Below, one piece after another: positions 43,384 to 51,709 of a stretch of DNA of 53,130 nucleotides (the stretch's first letter is position 1; each line of letters opens with the position of its first letter). The notes under the pieces are model-generated. The model made no database searches and was not told the origin of the DNA. It saw only the letters and a program-made list of their open reading frames with translations. The stretch spans positions 1-53,130 of the forward strand of contig NZ_NIPR01000011.1 of assembly GCF_002872255.1 (NCBI RefSeq), read 5' to 3'. The translations under genes and the position numbers were made by a program. The stretch is from Companilactobacillus nuruki (GTDB lineage Bacteria > Bacillota > Bacilli > Lactobacillales > Lactobacillaceae).

Positions 43384-44705
43384 TCAATTTTAAAAAGTAT
43401 AGAGTTCAAGACAGAGAAGGCAAGTATGATGAAACACTTACTTGTATTGATAGAGATTCATTATCAAATTCAGAAGAAATGAACAAGACCAATCAAATCG
43501 ATTTCACGGCAACTAATGATAATTCTATTGGTTATCAATTATTGCAAAATGAAAATTACATTGTATTTGACGGTCAAAAGTATCGTATCAAGCAGGCTGA
43601 AAAGGACGATGAAGGCTACGACTTCAAACGAACTGTTTCAGCAACTCACATCTGGTTTGATTGCCAATATGTTTATCAATATGACAAAATCAAAGGTACT
43701 AAGAAACTTTCAGCCAACGATTTGATGAGCTTCGTTTTTGATCAGAACGAACTCGGTAATCATGGTTTTACTTGGAAAGTTTCTGGTACAACTGATAAAT
43801 TAACATTCACAGATTACGGTGAAAAATCAGGTCTTGAATGTGTGAATGATTGTATTGAGAAATTTAATCTAGTTGTTGTCGCAGACAATAAAAATATTAC
43901 TTTAATTCCTATGAATGATTGGCAACATAAGGTTAATAGGTCGTTTAGATACATTAACAACACACCCACATTCACAGCTAACATTGATACAACAGAAATT
44001 CAAAATATTGCTAGGGTTTACGGCAAAGCTAACGCACCAGTTACATCTCCAATCGGTACAGCCATTGGAACTATTAACACAATGGAAACCAATGGTGCTC
44101 CTGTTGTGGATGATCCTAATAAGCCCACTCACACAGTTCAGAATTTGCCTAATGGTACTAAATGGGTAATGGATTCTAAGGTAGTAGCAAATGGTGAAAC
44201 TTGGTACCGTGTATCAACCAACGGCTGGGTCAATGAAAAGTACATCGTATTTGATAAGAATGGTGACGTACAACCAGAAAATCATATTATTACCGAGGTA
44301 ACAGGACAGGGAACAATCAAAACTTCCACAGACGCACTAAAGGAAGATACTTCTGGTGGCAAAGTTCTACCAGTTGGTAATGCTGTTGGTACTGTTAATA
44401 CTATGGTGAGTGGTGGTGCACCTGTGTTGAGTGATCCATTGAAACCTGATTCAATAGTTAATCACTTGGTCAATGGGTCAACATGGTCTATTAACAATAA
44501 AAAAGTTGTTAATGATACAACCTATTATGAGGTTGCTGCTAATCAATGGGTAGATTCTCAATATATTAATTTCGATAAAGATGGAAGCGTGAAACCAGAA
44601 GATCACACTATTACACCAGTAAGTGGGCAAGGAACTGTTAAGGCTCCAGAGACTGATAAGAGTGCTGATACGGATTCTAAGGACGGTGATGATTCAAATG
44701 AGTGA
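43380..44705 (+). CDS. Tail hub/Tal protein, N-terminal part, with two SLAP-like repeats
   Basis: 441 aa. Residues 1-225 match the prophage tail endopeptidase/gp27-like hub (DRDSLSNSEEMNKTNQIDFT; DYGEKSGLECVNDCIEKFNL). Residues about 230-300 and 330-400 are two SLAP/SH3-like repeats ending TWYRVSTNGWVNEKYI and YYEVAANQWVDSQYI. It stops in an acidic linker (TDSKDGDDSNE) before the final hub domain, which is encoded in the overlapping next frame. Confidence 0.85.
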   Translation: MINFKKYRVQDREGKYDETLTCIDRDSLSNSEEMNKTNQIDFTATNDNSIGYQLLQNENYIVFDGQKYRIKQAEKDDEGYDFKRTVSATHIWFDCQYVYQYDKIKGTKKLSANDLMSFVFDQNELGNHGFTWKVSGTTDKLTFTDYGEKSGLECVNDCIEKFNLVVVADNKNITLIPMNDWQHKVNRSFRYINNTPTFTANIDTTEIQNIARVYGKANAPVTSPIGTAIGTINTMETNGAPVVDDPNKPTHTVQNLPNGTKWVMDSKVVANGETWYRVSTNGWVNEKYIVFDKNGDVQPENHIITEVTGQGTIKTSTDALKEDTSGGKVLPVGNAVGTVNTMVSGGAPVLSDPLKPDSIVNHLVNGSTWSINNKKVVNDTTYYEVAANQWVDSQYINFDKDGSVKPEDHTITPVSGQGTVKAPETDKSADTDSKDGDDSNE

Positions 44706-45621
44706 TTCTACAGAAGATTCCTCAATTGTTTATGTTTACGATTCGCCATTTACTCCTCAAAATAAGACTGGTGGCACGCTTGCTCCTGGGACACAGTGGT
44801 TTATTAATGCTTCGGTTTCAGACGGAGCGCAAGGTAAATCCTGGTATCAAATTGGAACTAATCAATGGGTAATGCAAGATCAATTAGATTTTTCAGGCAA
44901 AACAGATGTTAGCCCATCGGAAGTAACACCCACTGAATCAATTATTTACGATTCACCATGGACACCACAACATGAAGTGGGCCGAAAGTTAGCTAATGGT
45001 ACTCAATGGAGAATTAACGGAGAAATCACTGATGGCGCAGGGGGAAAGACATGGTATCGTGTGGCTACAAATGAGTGGGTCTGTTCTGATAATTTCATAT
45101 TTACTGGTGATACTGATGTAGAGCCAACAGAAGTTAAAAAGTCAGATGATGACAACGCAGAAGACGACCATTCGACCGATTACTTCCAGCCCTTTATTAT
45201 TAGAGATGAAAAATCTATTCAAGAATGGGGAGAACGACCAGGGCCACCAATCACTAACAATGACATTGAAGATCCGGAAGAAATGAGAAAATATGCGTTA
45301 TCTCAAATGAAAACAGAACCAACTGTGGACATTACGCTAACTTATTCAGGCAAAGAAACTTTCAGTATTGGTGATATGGTCTATTGTGATATAGAACCAG
45401 AAAATTTTACTACTTGGGTCACAGTTGTAAGTATTAAATATAATCCGTTAAGTTATACGAATACTTATGAGGTTACATTAAATAATACGTCCCAAACATT
45501 ATCAGATTATGAATTATCAGTTCAAAGTTCTTTAGCAAACGCTAGGTACAATGGAGCAATTTCAATATCAAATGGAGTTATTGCAAGTCCATTCATTACA
45601 CAGAAAGTAGGCGAGGTATAA
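44698..45621 (+). CDS. Tail hub/Tal protein, C-terminal part, with two SLAP-like repeats
   Basis: 307 aa. ATG 44698 lies in ATGAGTGA, overlapping the preceding stop by 8 bp and one frame ahead. Two further SLAP/SH3-like repeats (SWYQIGTNQWVMQDQL, TWYRVATNEWVCSDNF) are followed by the closing gp27-like hub domain: ERPGPPITNNDIEDPEEMRK, EPTVDITLTYSGK, GDMVYCDIEPENF. The two products together form one normal hub. No strong ribosome site precedes ATG 44698, so termination-reinitiation or a frameshift mutation is possible. Confidence 0.8.
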   Translation: MSDSTEDSSIVYVYDSPFTPQNKTGGTLAPGTQWFINASVSDGAQGKSWYQIGTNQWVMQDQLDFSGKTDVSPSEVTPTESIIYDSPWTPQHEVGRKLANGTQWRINGEITDGAGGKTWYRVATNEWVCSDNFIFTGDTDVEPTEVKKSDDDNAEDDHSTDYFQPFIIRDEKSIQEWGERPGPPITNNDIEDPEEMRKYALSQMKTEPTVDITLTYSGKETFSIGDMVYCDIEPENFTTWVTVVSIKYNPLSYTNTYEVTLNNTSQTLSDYELSVQSSLANARYNGAISISNGVIASPFITQKVGEV

Positions 45622-45638
45622 CGGAGGATATACGTAGG

Positions 45639-45956
45639 ATTCCTGATCCAATAACTGGTAAATATTATTATCCACAAACGCATTATTTAGCCGTGGTTGA
45701 TTTAGACGATCACATTAAAGAATTAATGAATCAAAATAATACTTATGCAACATATGTTAAGGATATGAAGTTAATTAATGCTTCGGGTCCTTTTTATTTT
45801 GATGAAAATACATTAAATAAACCCGCAAATATCCCAAAAGGATACCTACGGGCAACATTTATAGATTCAAAAAATGGAATTGTAGAAATTATTACAACTA
45901 ACGAATATTACGAATTTACAGACGGTGAAATGTCTGAATTAAAAGAAAGGGCGTGA
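45639..45956 (+). CDS. Baseplate-associated phage protein, start codon uncertain
   Basis: About 105 aa. The conserved-looking beginning IPDPITGKYYYPQTHYLAVV is encoded from 45639, but no ATG/GTG/TTG occurs in frame before GTG 45693. A perfect GGAGG at 45623-45627 precedes ATA 45630 and ATT 45639. Initiation at ATT/ATA or a mutated start is therefore likely; 45693 is the conventional alternative (87 aa). Function: unknown, between hub and BppU. Confidence 0.6.
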   Translation: MPDPITGKYYYPQTHYLAVVDLDDHIKELMNQNNTYATYVKDMKLINASGPFYFDENTLNKPANIPKGYLRATFIDSKNGIVEIITTNEYYEFTDGEMSELKERA

Positions 45957-45960
45957 TTAA

Positions 45961-46521
45961 TTGTACTTACCAGACGGAGTAGTAGATTCAGAATTTCCAG
46001 GCTTGAGTATGCAGTCTAAAGATGGAAAGACAGCAGTTTTAAGTTTTGATAATGGTGAGAAAGTAATTATTTCAAAACAAAATTCTGATGGCACTACTGA
46101 TTCAGAAGTATATAACTTTAAAGCTGTAACTGATGAAACGGTATTCCCACCAGTTCCTGACTTACCTAATTATTGGCACAACGTTGATTTAGATAAATGG
46201 AATGGTGTTATTGATAGCAATTCTAAAGACATTTTCAATAGCAACAGCGATCAGATTCAAAAGTCTATTAATTCACTATATGAATATGAAACTGATCAAA
46301 GAAATTTTTTTGCAAAGCTTAAAGATACGTTAAGCAACTTTAAAGGGTTTGTTGAAACAATTATTTCTGCTAAAACGGCGGAATTTTTAAGTAAGTTTTC
46401 TGATCAATATTATAAAAAAGAAGAAATTGACGAAAAAGTACGTGTCTTGCAGTCACAAATAGATCATTTAAAAAATGAAAATCCTACTTCTAATGGGATT
46501 AAAAAACCAGGAGTATTTTAG
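45961..46521 (+). CDS. Hypothetical baseplate protein, 186 aa, TTG start
   Basis: TTG 45961 follows GGCGTGATTAA. The N-terminal 60 residues are beta-rich (VVDSEFPGLSMQSKDGKTAV), then PPVPDLPNYWHNVDLDKWNG and a C-terminal coiled coil. The mixture suits a structural baseplate or fibre-linker protein. Family not recognised. Confidence 0.65.
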   Translation: MYLPDGVVDSEFPGLSMQSKDGKTAVLSFDNGEKVIISKQNSDGTTDSEVYNFKAVTDETVFPPVPDLPNYWHNVDLDKWNGVIDSNSKDIFNSNSDQIQKSINSLYEYETDQRNFFAKLKDTLSNFKGFVETIISAKTAEFLSKFSDQYYKKEEIDEKVRVLQSQIDHLKNENPTSNGIKKPGVF

Positions 46522-46536
46522 AAAGGAAGTAAAAAT

Positions 46537-47316
46537 ATGGATGTAACAACAGATTTACCAATTCCTCAAATTATAATTTTTGATATCGGTAAAGAAGAAG
46601 CATTTTATTTAGACAGATTAGATTCATCTGACGAAAACAATATGAACAGTCCTCAAAGTGTTTATATGCGACAGATTACAAAACGGGTTATGCCAATTCT
46701 TTTGGCTAAGCAAGGTGAGGGTGGCCTTTCCAAGATTGATGTTCAGATATTGAATTATGGCAATAAATTCGATTTAACAGATTGGCATGGAGATTTTGTT
46801 GGAACAGATCCAGCAGGTATTCCAATTACAAGTGATGATAATTTTGATTCCAAAGATCCAACTACAGGTTTGATTAGTTTCTCATTACCAAAAGAGGCAA
46901 CTATTCATGCAGGAGATTATCGAAACGCCTATTTCAAATTTAGAGATAAGAATTTAAATGTTGTTAAAACTTTATTTTTCAATGTGCGAATTTTAGAAGA
47001 TAGTAATTATTATCCTGATGAACTTCCTCATAAGGAATATTGGGGTGAGGGTGAAAGAGCCCTATATGAGTTAGGACAGCTTCAAAAGTCATATACAGAT
47101 TTGATTATGAATAATATTCAAAATTTAGATGATATTGTTTTGGCAAAGTTATCTGACTACAACAACCGCATGTCTGTTATTGAAGAGGCTATCAAAAACA
47201 ACGATTTTACTAAGGCTATTCAAACAGCTTTAAATAGTGATTTTGATATTGGTCAAGTTGATCCTGATATTGAAAAGCATTGGCAATATATATTATCAGA
47301 ATTGGAGGCAAATTAA
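46537..47316 (+). CDS. Baseplate upper protein (BppU) 1
   Basis: 259 aa. The N-terminal 150 residues have the BppU_N pattern (VDVQILNYGNKFDLT-type strand with a GTDPAGIPI turn, then FSLPKEATIHAGDYRNAYFK), followed by a helical stalk. BppU attaches receptor-binding proteins to the hub. ATG 46537 follows AAAGGAAGTAAAAAT. Confidence 0.82.
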   Translation: MDVTTDLPIPQIIIFDIGKEEAFYLDRLDSSDENNMNSPQSVYMRQITKRVMPILLAKQGEGGLSKIDVQILNYGNKFDLTDWHGDFVGTDPAGIPITSDDNFDSKDPTTGLISFSLPKEATIHAGDYRNAYFKFRDKNLNVVKTLFFNVRILEDSNYYPDELPHKEYWGEGERALYELGQLQKSYTDLIMNNIQNLDDIVLAKLSDYNNRMSVIEEAIKNNDFTKAIQTALNSDFDIGQVDPDIEKHWQYILSELEAN

Positions 47317-48584
47317 TGGTAAATGTGATTGATAATGAATCGAGAAATCGTAATAACATGATGCCTGTTGGAGTTAAAATAATTGATGATAAAGGGAATA
47401 CAACACACACTGCAAAAACAGATTTGAAAACTAATTATATTTCTCTAGAATCAAAATGGTTTGGCTCCTCATCAAACAATAATGGTGGCAATACAGATCC
47501 AGACAACCCAGGTCATCCGACTTTTGGAGATAATTATTACGCTGGATCATTAGCAGATGGTGAAATTACTGAAAGAAATTTGGAATGGTCGGGAATTGAT
47601 GATCCTACAAAAGATACTATTGTCACATTTAATGATGACCCTGGATTAAAACCCTTTGGGCAATATACAGGGCTTACAATTTTGGGCCATATTCAAAAGA
47701 CCGTCATGACTGCTGGAACCAAAGGAGCAGTAAGTACACTTGATTTGAATTATGATCCAAGTAATACTCCAAAAGATGGTTACTTTACCACTACTGCTTC
47801 ATATCCAAACTATGTTAAATCTGAAGGTTTAGTAGTCGGTAAGAGTCTATCTATTCCAATAAACGGTGTGGGTGAAAATCTAAATGGAGACAATATTAAG
47901 TCTCCAGAAATTCAATTGGCTTACAATACTGACAAAACACTGACTATCAAACATATTCAAGGATATGTTAATGATGGAAATACATCTGGTGCAACGGGTG
48001 CTAATTATGATTATATTGTTGATATAATTGCCACATTTTCAGTTCAGTCAGCTGTGGCACAACTACCACCCAGTGTGAATTTGTTTGCAGGAAGTGCAAG
48101 TGGAGATATTGTTTTAGCAGGATTAACAAAAGGATTTGATAACTCAATGGACGGGTTACAAGTAACTACCGACAATTACGCTACAGGGCCGTATACACTA
48201 GGATTGCCGGGCAATGGTTTTGGTTATAGATTTGATTTAGCACCATTTGATATTTCAAAAATTACTATTCCTAAAGAAGAATTAATCATTGGAAATAGAT
48301 ATAAATTAGATATTAAAAATGTAACGACTGAGTTAAGTCTTGAAACTAAAATTGAATCAAACCGTGACACTTGGGTTTCTTCTAAAGAAGATGTTTATAA
48401 AGGGAGCATGTCGTATTATCTGTCAAAAATTGATGATGCATATGTTGACATTAAAGAAAATTCGGTTATTGATTTAACGATTTCCTTTAGTCTTACATCA
48501 AAAGATGCAAAGGGAAATAATAGTGGTGGCACATATCCTGGCTTCACAGTTAAAACAACTAAAGTAACTACATATAAAAATTAA
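47316..48584 (+). CDS. Putative receptor-binding/tail fibre protein
   Basis: 422 aa. ATG 47316 overlaps the BppU stop (TAATG), preceded by GGAGGCAAAT. A short N-terminal anchor ends in a Gly/Asn/Pro linker (NNNGGNTDPDNPGHPTFGDN), followed by a beta-rich body that looks like jelly-roll or adhesin domains. Position after BppU suggests host recognition; no specific family recognised. Confidence 0.68.
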   Translation: MVNVIDNESRNRNNMMPVGVKIIDDKGNTTHTAKTDLKTNYISLESKWFGSSSNNNGGNTDPDNPGHPTFGDNYYAGSLADGEITERNLEWSGIDDPTKDTIVTFNDDPGLKPFGQYTGLTILGHIQKTVMTAGTKGAVSTLDLNYDPSNTPKDGYFTTTASYPNYVKSEGLVVGKSLSIPINGVGENLNGDNIKSPEIQLAYNTDKTLTIKHIQGYVNDGNTSGATGANYDYIVDIIATFSVQSAVAQLPPSVNLFAGSASGDIVLAGLTKGFDNSMDGLQVTTDNYATGPYTLGLPGNGFGYRFDLAPFDISKITIPKEELIIGNRYKLDIKNVTTELSLETKIESNRDTWVSSKEDVYKGSMSYYLSKIDDAYVDIKENSVIDLTISFSLTSKDAKGNNSGGTYPGFTVKTTKVTTYKN

Positions 48585-48595
48585 GGAGGCAGAAT

Positions 48596-48976
48596 ATGAA
48601 AATAGCAGTTCAATTAGACGATAATAGAAATATCGTTGGTACAGTAACGACTAATGAACTAGGTGCAGAATTACAAGTCAAATTATTTAAAGATAAAGGT
48701 TGGGTACTAGTTGATAGTGATCCAGCCTTTTCTAGTGCTGAATCGTATTTGTGGACAATTCGCGAATCCGATAATAAATTAGTTCACGTTTCAACGGGTA
48801 TGACACCAGACGAGGAGAAAACTCAAGCTGATGCATTACTAGGTAAAAATGTTGGGGTGGCAATAGCAACAGCCAATACAGCTGATCAAAAGGCCGATAA
48901 TGCTATTGCAGGATTAGCACTTTTAGGAAAACAAGTAGCAGCACAAAATACAGCAACAGACGGAGGTACTAAATAA
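48596..48976 (+). CDS. DUF2977-like tail accessory protein
   Basis: 126 aa. The first 60 residues (MKIAVQLDDNRNIVGTVTT, ESYLWTIRESDNKLVH) resemble small DUF2977-like proteins found between fibre and XkdX genes; the rest is an Ala-rich helix. ATG 48596 follows AAGGAGGCAGAAT. Stop and next start share an A. Confidence 0.65.
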   Translation: MKIAVQLDDNRNIVGTVTTNELGAELQVKLFKDKGWVLVDSDPAFSSAESYLWTIRESDNKLVHVSTGMTPDEEKTQADALLGKNVGVAIATANTADQKADNAIAGLALLGKQVAAQNTATDGGTK

Positions 48977-49113
48977 TGTTTGAATTTATCAAGTTTATGT
49001 ATTCAATTAATGGATATGACAATAAAGGAGTTGCCTACTTTGTAGGTATTGGGAATATTGATGCAGATCAATATAAGACAATTACAGGACAAGATTACAA
49101 CAAAGAAGGCTAG
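48976..49113 (+). CDS. XkdX-family small tail protein
   Basis: 45 aa. VGIGNIDADQYKTITGQDY is the XkdX signature. ATG 48976 overlaps the upstream stop (TAATG). XkdX-type proteins typically end the tail module. Its stop codon lies inside a terminator hairpin. Confidence 0.82.
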   Translation: MFEFIKFMYSINGYDNKGVAYFVGIGNIDADQYKTITGQDYNKEG

Positions 49114-49131
49114 CCATTTGGCTAGTTTTTT
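49110..49131 (+). terminator. Terminator at the end of the tail module
   Basis: CTAGCC and GGCTAG form a perfect 6-bp stem with loop ATTT, followed by six T. It overlaps the xkdX stop codon. Confidence 0.82.
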
Positions 49132-49149
49132 GTGGGAAGAAGGTAATTT

Positions 49150-49425
49150 ATGCCACCACATATCATAATGGGGTATTCCTTAGAAGAGTGGTTATCATTG
49201 TTTTCACTTTTTTCAATATTTATTGGTGCACTAGCTTGGTTTGTAAACGTATTAATTATTAAGCCATTAAGGTCAGATATTAAGAATTTATCTAATCAAT
49301 TTAAATCTTTTAAAGATGAAACAAAGAATGATAATCAAACCCTAACAGAAATATTTAAGGATCATGAAAAAAGATTGATTCGTGTTGAAGATAGGATAGG
49401 AATAGGAATAAATAATGAAAAATAA
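49150..49425 (+). CDS. XhlA-like membrane protein of the lysis module
   Basis: 91 aa: one TM helix (LFSLFSIFIGALAWFVNVLI) followed by a coiled coil (IKNLSNQFKSFKDETKND, FKDHEKRLIRVEDRI). This architecture, directly before holin, matches XhlA-like/lysis accessory proteins. ATG 49150 follows AGAAGGTAATTT. Confidence 0.68.
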   Translation: MPPHIIMGYSLEEWLSLFSLFSIFIGALAWFVNVLIIKPLRSDIKNLSNQFKSFKDETKNDNQTLTEIFKDHEKRLIRVEDRIGIGINNEK

Positions 49426-49660
49426 ATTAACGATTAAAAATCAAAATAAAACTTGGTGGTTATCCATGACTTCCTTAGTTTTGGTATTAATCCAGCAAGT
49501 TGGCCATTTATTTGGTTGGGAAATTACTAGCGATGAAATTAATCAGATTGTGGCTATTGTAAATACGTTGCTGGTTATAGCTGGATCACTAGGATTAATT
49601 TATGATACTTCAGGAAAGGATGGTGTGAGTGATAAAAATGACAAAAATAGCAAATATTAG
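49415..49660 (+). CDS. Holin, phiLC3 family
   Basis: 81 aa. KNQNKTWWLSMTSLVLVLIQ and a second TM helix (IVAIVNTLLVIAGSLGLIYD) ending in DTSGKDGVSD are the phiLC3 holin layout. It permeabilises the membrane to time lysis. It overlaps both neighbours. Confidence 0.85.
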   Translation: MKNKLTIKNQNKTWWLSMTSLVLVLIQQVGHLFGWEITSDEINQIVAIVNTLLVIAGSLGLIYDTSGKDGVSDKNDKNSKY

Positions 49661-50603
49661 CCTCGATATTCGTAAAGATGCTGTGATCAATAATGAACCA
49701 ATTATTCTGCGTCAAGGTGAAAGTGATGTGACTATTGAAGCAACTATCTTAAATGGGGGAGACGAAACCTTACAAATTGATTTTGCTACCTTTGTAGCCA
49801 AAAAACCCGATGGGACAATTGTTTCTAATGACCCAGCAAATGTTAATGGTAGCGTGATCAGTTATTCTGTAAGTAAGCATTTAACTGAGTCTGTTGGTAA
49901 GATTCAAGATGCTTATTTTGTGATCAATAACGAGGTGACCACAAATGGATTTGATATCTCAATTATCCCTAGCGCACAGCTTGATGATACTTCAGTCAAC
50001 TACATTCCGGGTCTTGAGAGCATTAATAAGTTTTTGGAATCTGCCGAAGCAGACTGGCTCGGAAAAATCCAACAAATGAAATCTCAAATTGATGGATTAG
50101 ACATTCCAGATGAATTCAAGTTGCTTATGGATAAGGCTTTGAGTGATGCCAAGGCTCAATATCAACCAACCATAGATGCTGCTAAAGAAAATGTCGAGAA
50201 TATCGTTGCTGATTTAGCTGCTAAAAAATTAGATTTGGAAAATAACAGCGATGAATTAAATAAAACAATTGCGGATATCAAGGCACAATTAGCTCCCGTT
50301 AATTCTTTTTTAGATGACGTTCAAAAGCAAATTATTGCAGCCAACGCTAGTTTCACAGCTGACCAGCAAGCAAAAGTAGCTCAATCAATTTCAGACTTAA
50401 AGGCTAAAATAGATGCTTTAACGGTTGCTAAAACTGGTCCTAAGGGTGACAAAGGCGATATTGGACCACAAGGACCTAAGGGTGACAAGGGTGACAAAGG
50501 TGACAAGGGCGACAAAGGTGAAGTTGCCGTCATCAATGTCATATCACAAGCTGATTATGACGCATTGACTGACAAGTCTGGTGTCTATTTTATTGAGGGG
50601 TGA
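49638..50603 (+). CDS. BppU-like stalk protein 2 with collagen-like repeats
   Basis: 321 aa. Residues 1-115 are a second BppU_N-type domain (ANISLDIRKDAVINNEPIIL, LRQGESDVTIEATI), then about 150 residues of helix/coiled coil, then nine Gly-X-Y triplets beginning GPKGDKGDIGPQGPKGDKG near residue 265, and a short tip (QADYDALTDKSGVYFIEG). It overlaps the holin gene by 23 bp. It is a baseplate or fibre component placed inside the lysis module. Confidence 0.8.
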   Translation: MTKIANISLDIRKDAVINNEPIILRQGESDVTIEATILNGGDETLQIDFATFVAKKPDGTIVSNDPANVNGSVISYSVSKHLTESVGKIQDAYFVINNEVTTNGFDISIIPSAQLDDTSVNYIPGLESINKFLESAEADWLGKIQQMKSQIDGLDIPDEFKLLMDKALSDAKAQYQPTIDAAKENVENIVADLAAKKLDLENNSDELNKTIADIKAQLAPVNSFLDDVQKQIIAANASFTADQQAKVAQSISDLKAKIDALTVAKTGPKGDKGDIGPQGPKGDKGDKGDKGDKGEVAVINVISQADYDALTDKSGVYFIEG

Positions 50604-50608
50604 TTAAA

Positions 50609-51187
50609 ATGACAACGATTAATGGTAGAGCGTGCGTTGTTAATGGCACGCCAGTAGACAAGGTGTTCAGCAACGACAAACAAGTTTATGGTAGAAACTT
50701 GGTGGCAGGGACAAGTGGCCCATTCACTATGTGGTATGGAACACTGAATACTGTATGGAATGCGGATAAAAAACGCACGGAAATATCTTTACCTGCAACG
50801 GTCTCACCAAGGGAAATAACGCCTCAAAACCCTGCCTTTTACCTTCGTGCTACTCCTGGAATTTTCTATACACAGTCTATTTATGTGAGCACTGATGCTC
50901 CTTTAACTGGGGAAGCTGTGCAAGTGAGCTGGTTTACTACAACGTATGGACATAATACAAATGGTAAAGATGATATTTCAAGCATTAGCAAAAACGTATA
51001 CAGAATAACGAGCACGTATACGTGGCCTGCTAGTAGCACTGACAATATTAGGGCATTTGACCTTGCCAACTTAGGTGCCGTTTTTGATTTCACTAAAGGA
51101 ACCTTCTTATATTTTTATCAGCCTAAGATTGAGGTGGGCACCACTACTACACCTTGGACACCGGCACCAGAAGACGTATTAAATTAG
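50609..51187 (+). CDS. Putative second receptor-binding (adhesin) protein
   Basis: 192 aa. ATG 50609 follows GAGGGGTGATTAAA. A short head (NGRACVVNGTPVDKVFSNDK) that pairs with tail stalks is followed by one beta-sandwich, carbohydrate-binding-like module (GRNLVAGTSGPF ... FYQPKIEVGTTTTPWTPAPE). The pattern 'GRNLL ... PKIE.G...TPW.PAPED' is frequent in tail proteins of lactic phages. Confidence 0.72.
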   Translation: MTTINGRACVVNGTPVDKVFSNDKQVYGRNLVAGTSGPFTMWYGTLNTVWNADKKRTEISLPATVSPREITPQNPAFYLRATPGIFYTQSIYVSTDAPLTGEAVQVSWFTTTYGHNTNGKDDISSISKNVYRITSTYTWPASSTDNIRAFDLANLGAVFDFTKGTFLYFYQPKIEVGTTTTPWTPAPEDVLN

Positions 51188-51244
51188 GGGGTAAACAATT
51201 GAATAAGTGCAAGTTGAAGGCACTCATCAAAGGAGATAATGATG

Positions 51245-51328
51245 ATGAAGATTAATTGGAAAGTACGATTACTGAGTGTCAAGTTCTGGCTGGCCGTTTG
51301 GCTAGCCTTTTTTAAAGGAAAACAATAA
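51245..51328 (+). pseudogene. 27-aa frame resembling the start of a phiLC3 holin
   Basis: AAAGGAG at 51229-51235 precedes three in-frame ATG (51239, 51242, 51245). MKINWKVRLLSVKFWLAVW resembles the beginning of phiLC3 holins, but the frame then runs through the terminator hairpin and stops. I read it as a truncated holin remnant; a real short peptide is possible. Confidence 0.45.
51288..51313 (+). terminator. Terminator between the second adhesin and the lysis genes
   Basis: GGCTGGCC and GGCTAGCC form an 8-bp stem (one G.T) with loop GTTT, followed by six T. It resembles the hairpin at 49110-49131. Confidence 0.75.
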
Positions 51329-51342
51329 GAAGGGTAAACATG

Positions 51343-51708
51343 ATGGAGATAATTAAAAGCTTAAATTTAATAGATAATGCAGGATTAACAGTTTTGATTC
51401 TTATCTGTTCTATGGGATTCACTGCCTTAACTAAGGTAGCAACGCCTTTAGAGAGTAAATATTTACCATTTGCATCGATGATCTTTGGAATAATTGCCGG
51501 TATATTAGTTGCACTTATTTTCCATGAAGATATAGGGAGAGCTACAATTGCCGGATTATTGGTAGGTGGATTTACTTCCGGTTTATATGCTGGAGTAAAG
51601 GGATCACTTGGGGGATACGATTCCTCAGCAAAAAGTACCATTAGTGATGATTTAACTGAAGTGAAAACACCTAAGTATAATCAAGAAAATAATACAAGGA
51701 GGAACTAG
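51343..51708 (+). CDS. Second holin-like membrane protein
   Basis: 121 aa. Three hydrophobic segments (LTVLILICSMGFTALT; FASMIFGIIAGILVALIF; AGLLVGGFTSGLYAG) and a charged C-terminus match A118-type/Phage_holin_5-like holins. ATG 51343 follows AGAAGGGTAAACATG. It ends 1 bp before the endolysin gene. Confidence 0.75.
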   Translation: MEIIKSLNLIDNAGLTVLILICSMGFTALTKVATPLESKYLPFASMIFGIIAGILVALIFHEDIGRATIAGLLVGGFTSGLYAGVKGSLGGYDSSAKSTISDDLTEVKTPKYNQENNTRRN

Positions 51709-51709
51709 T

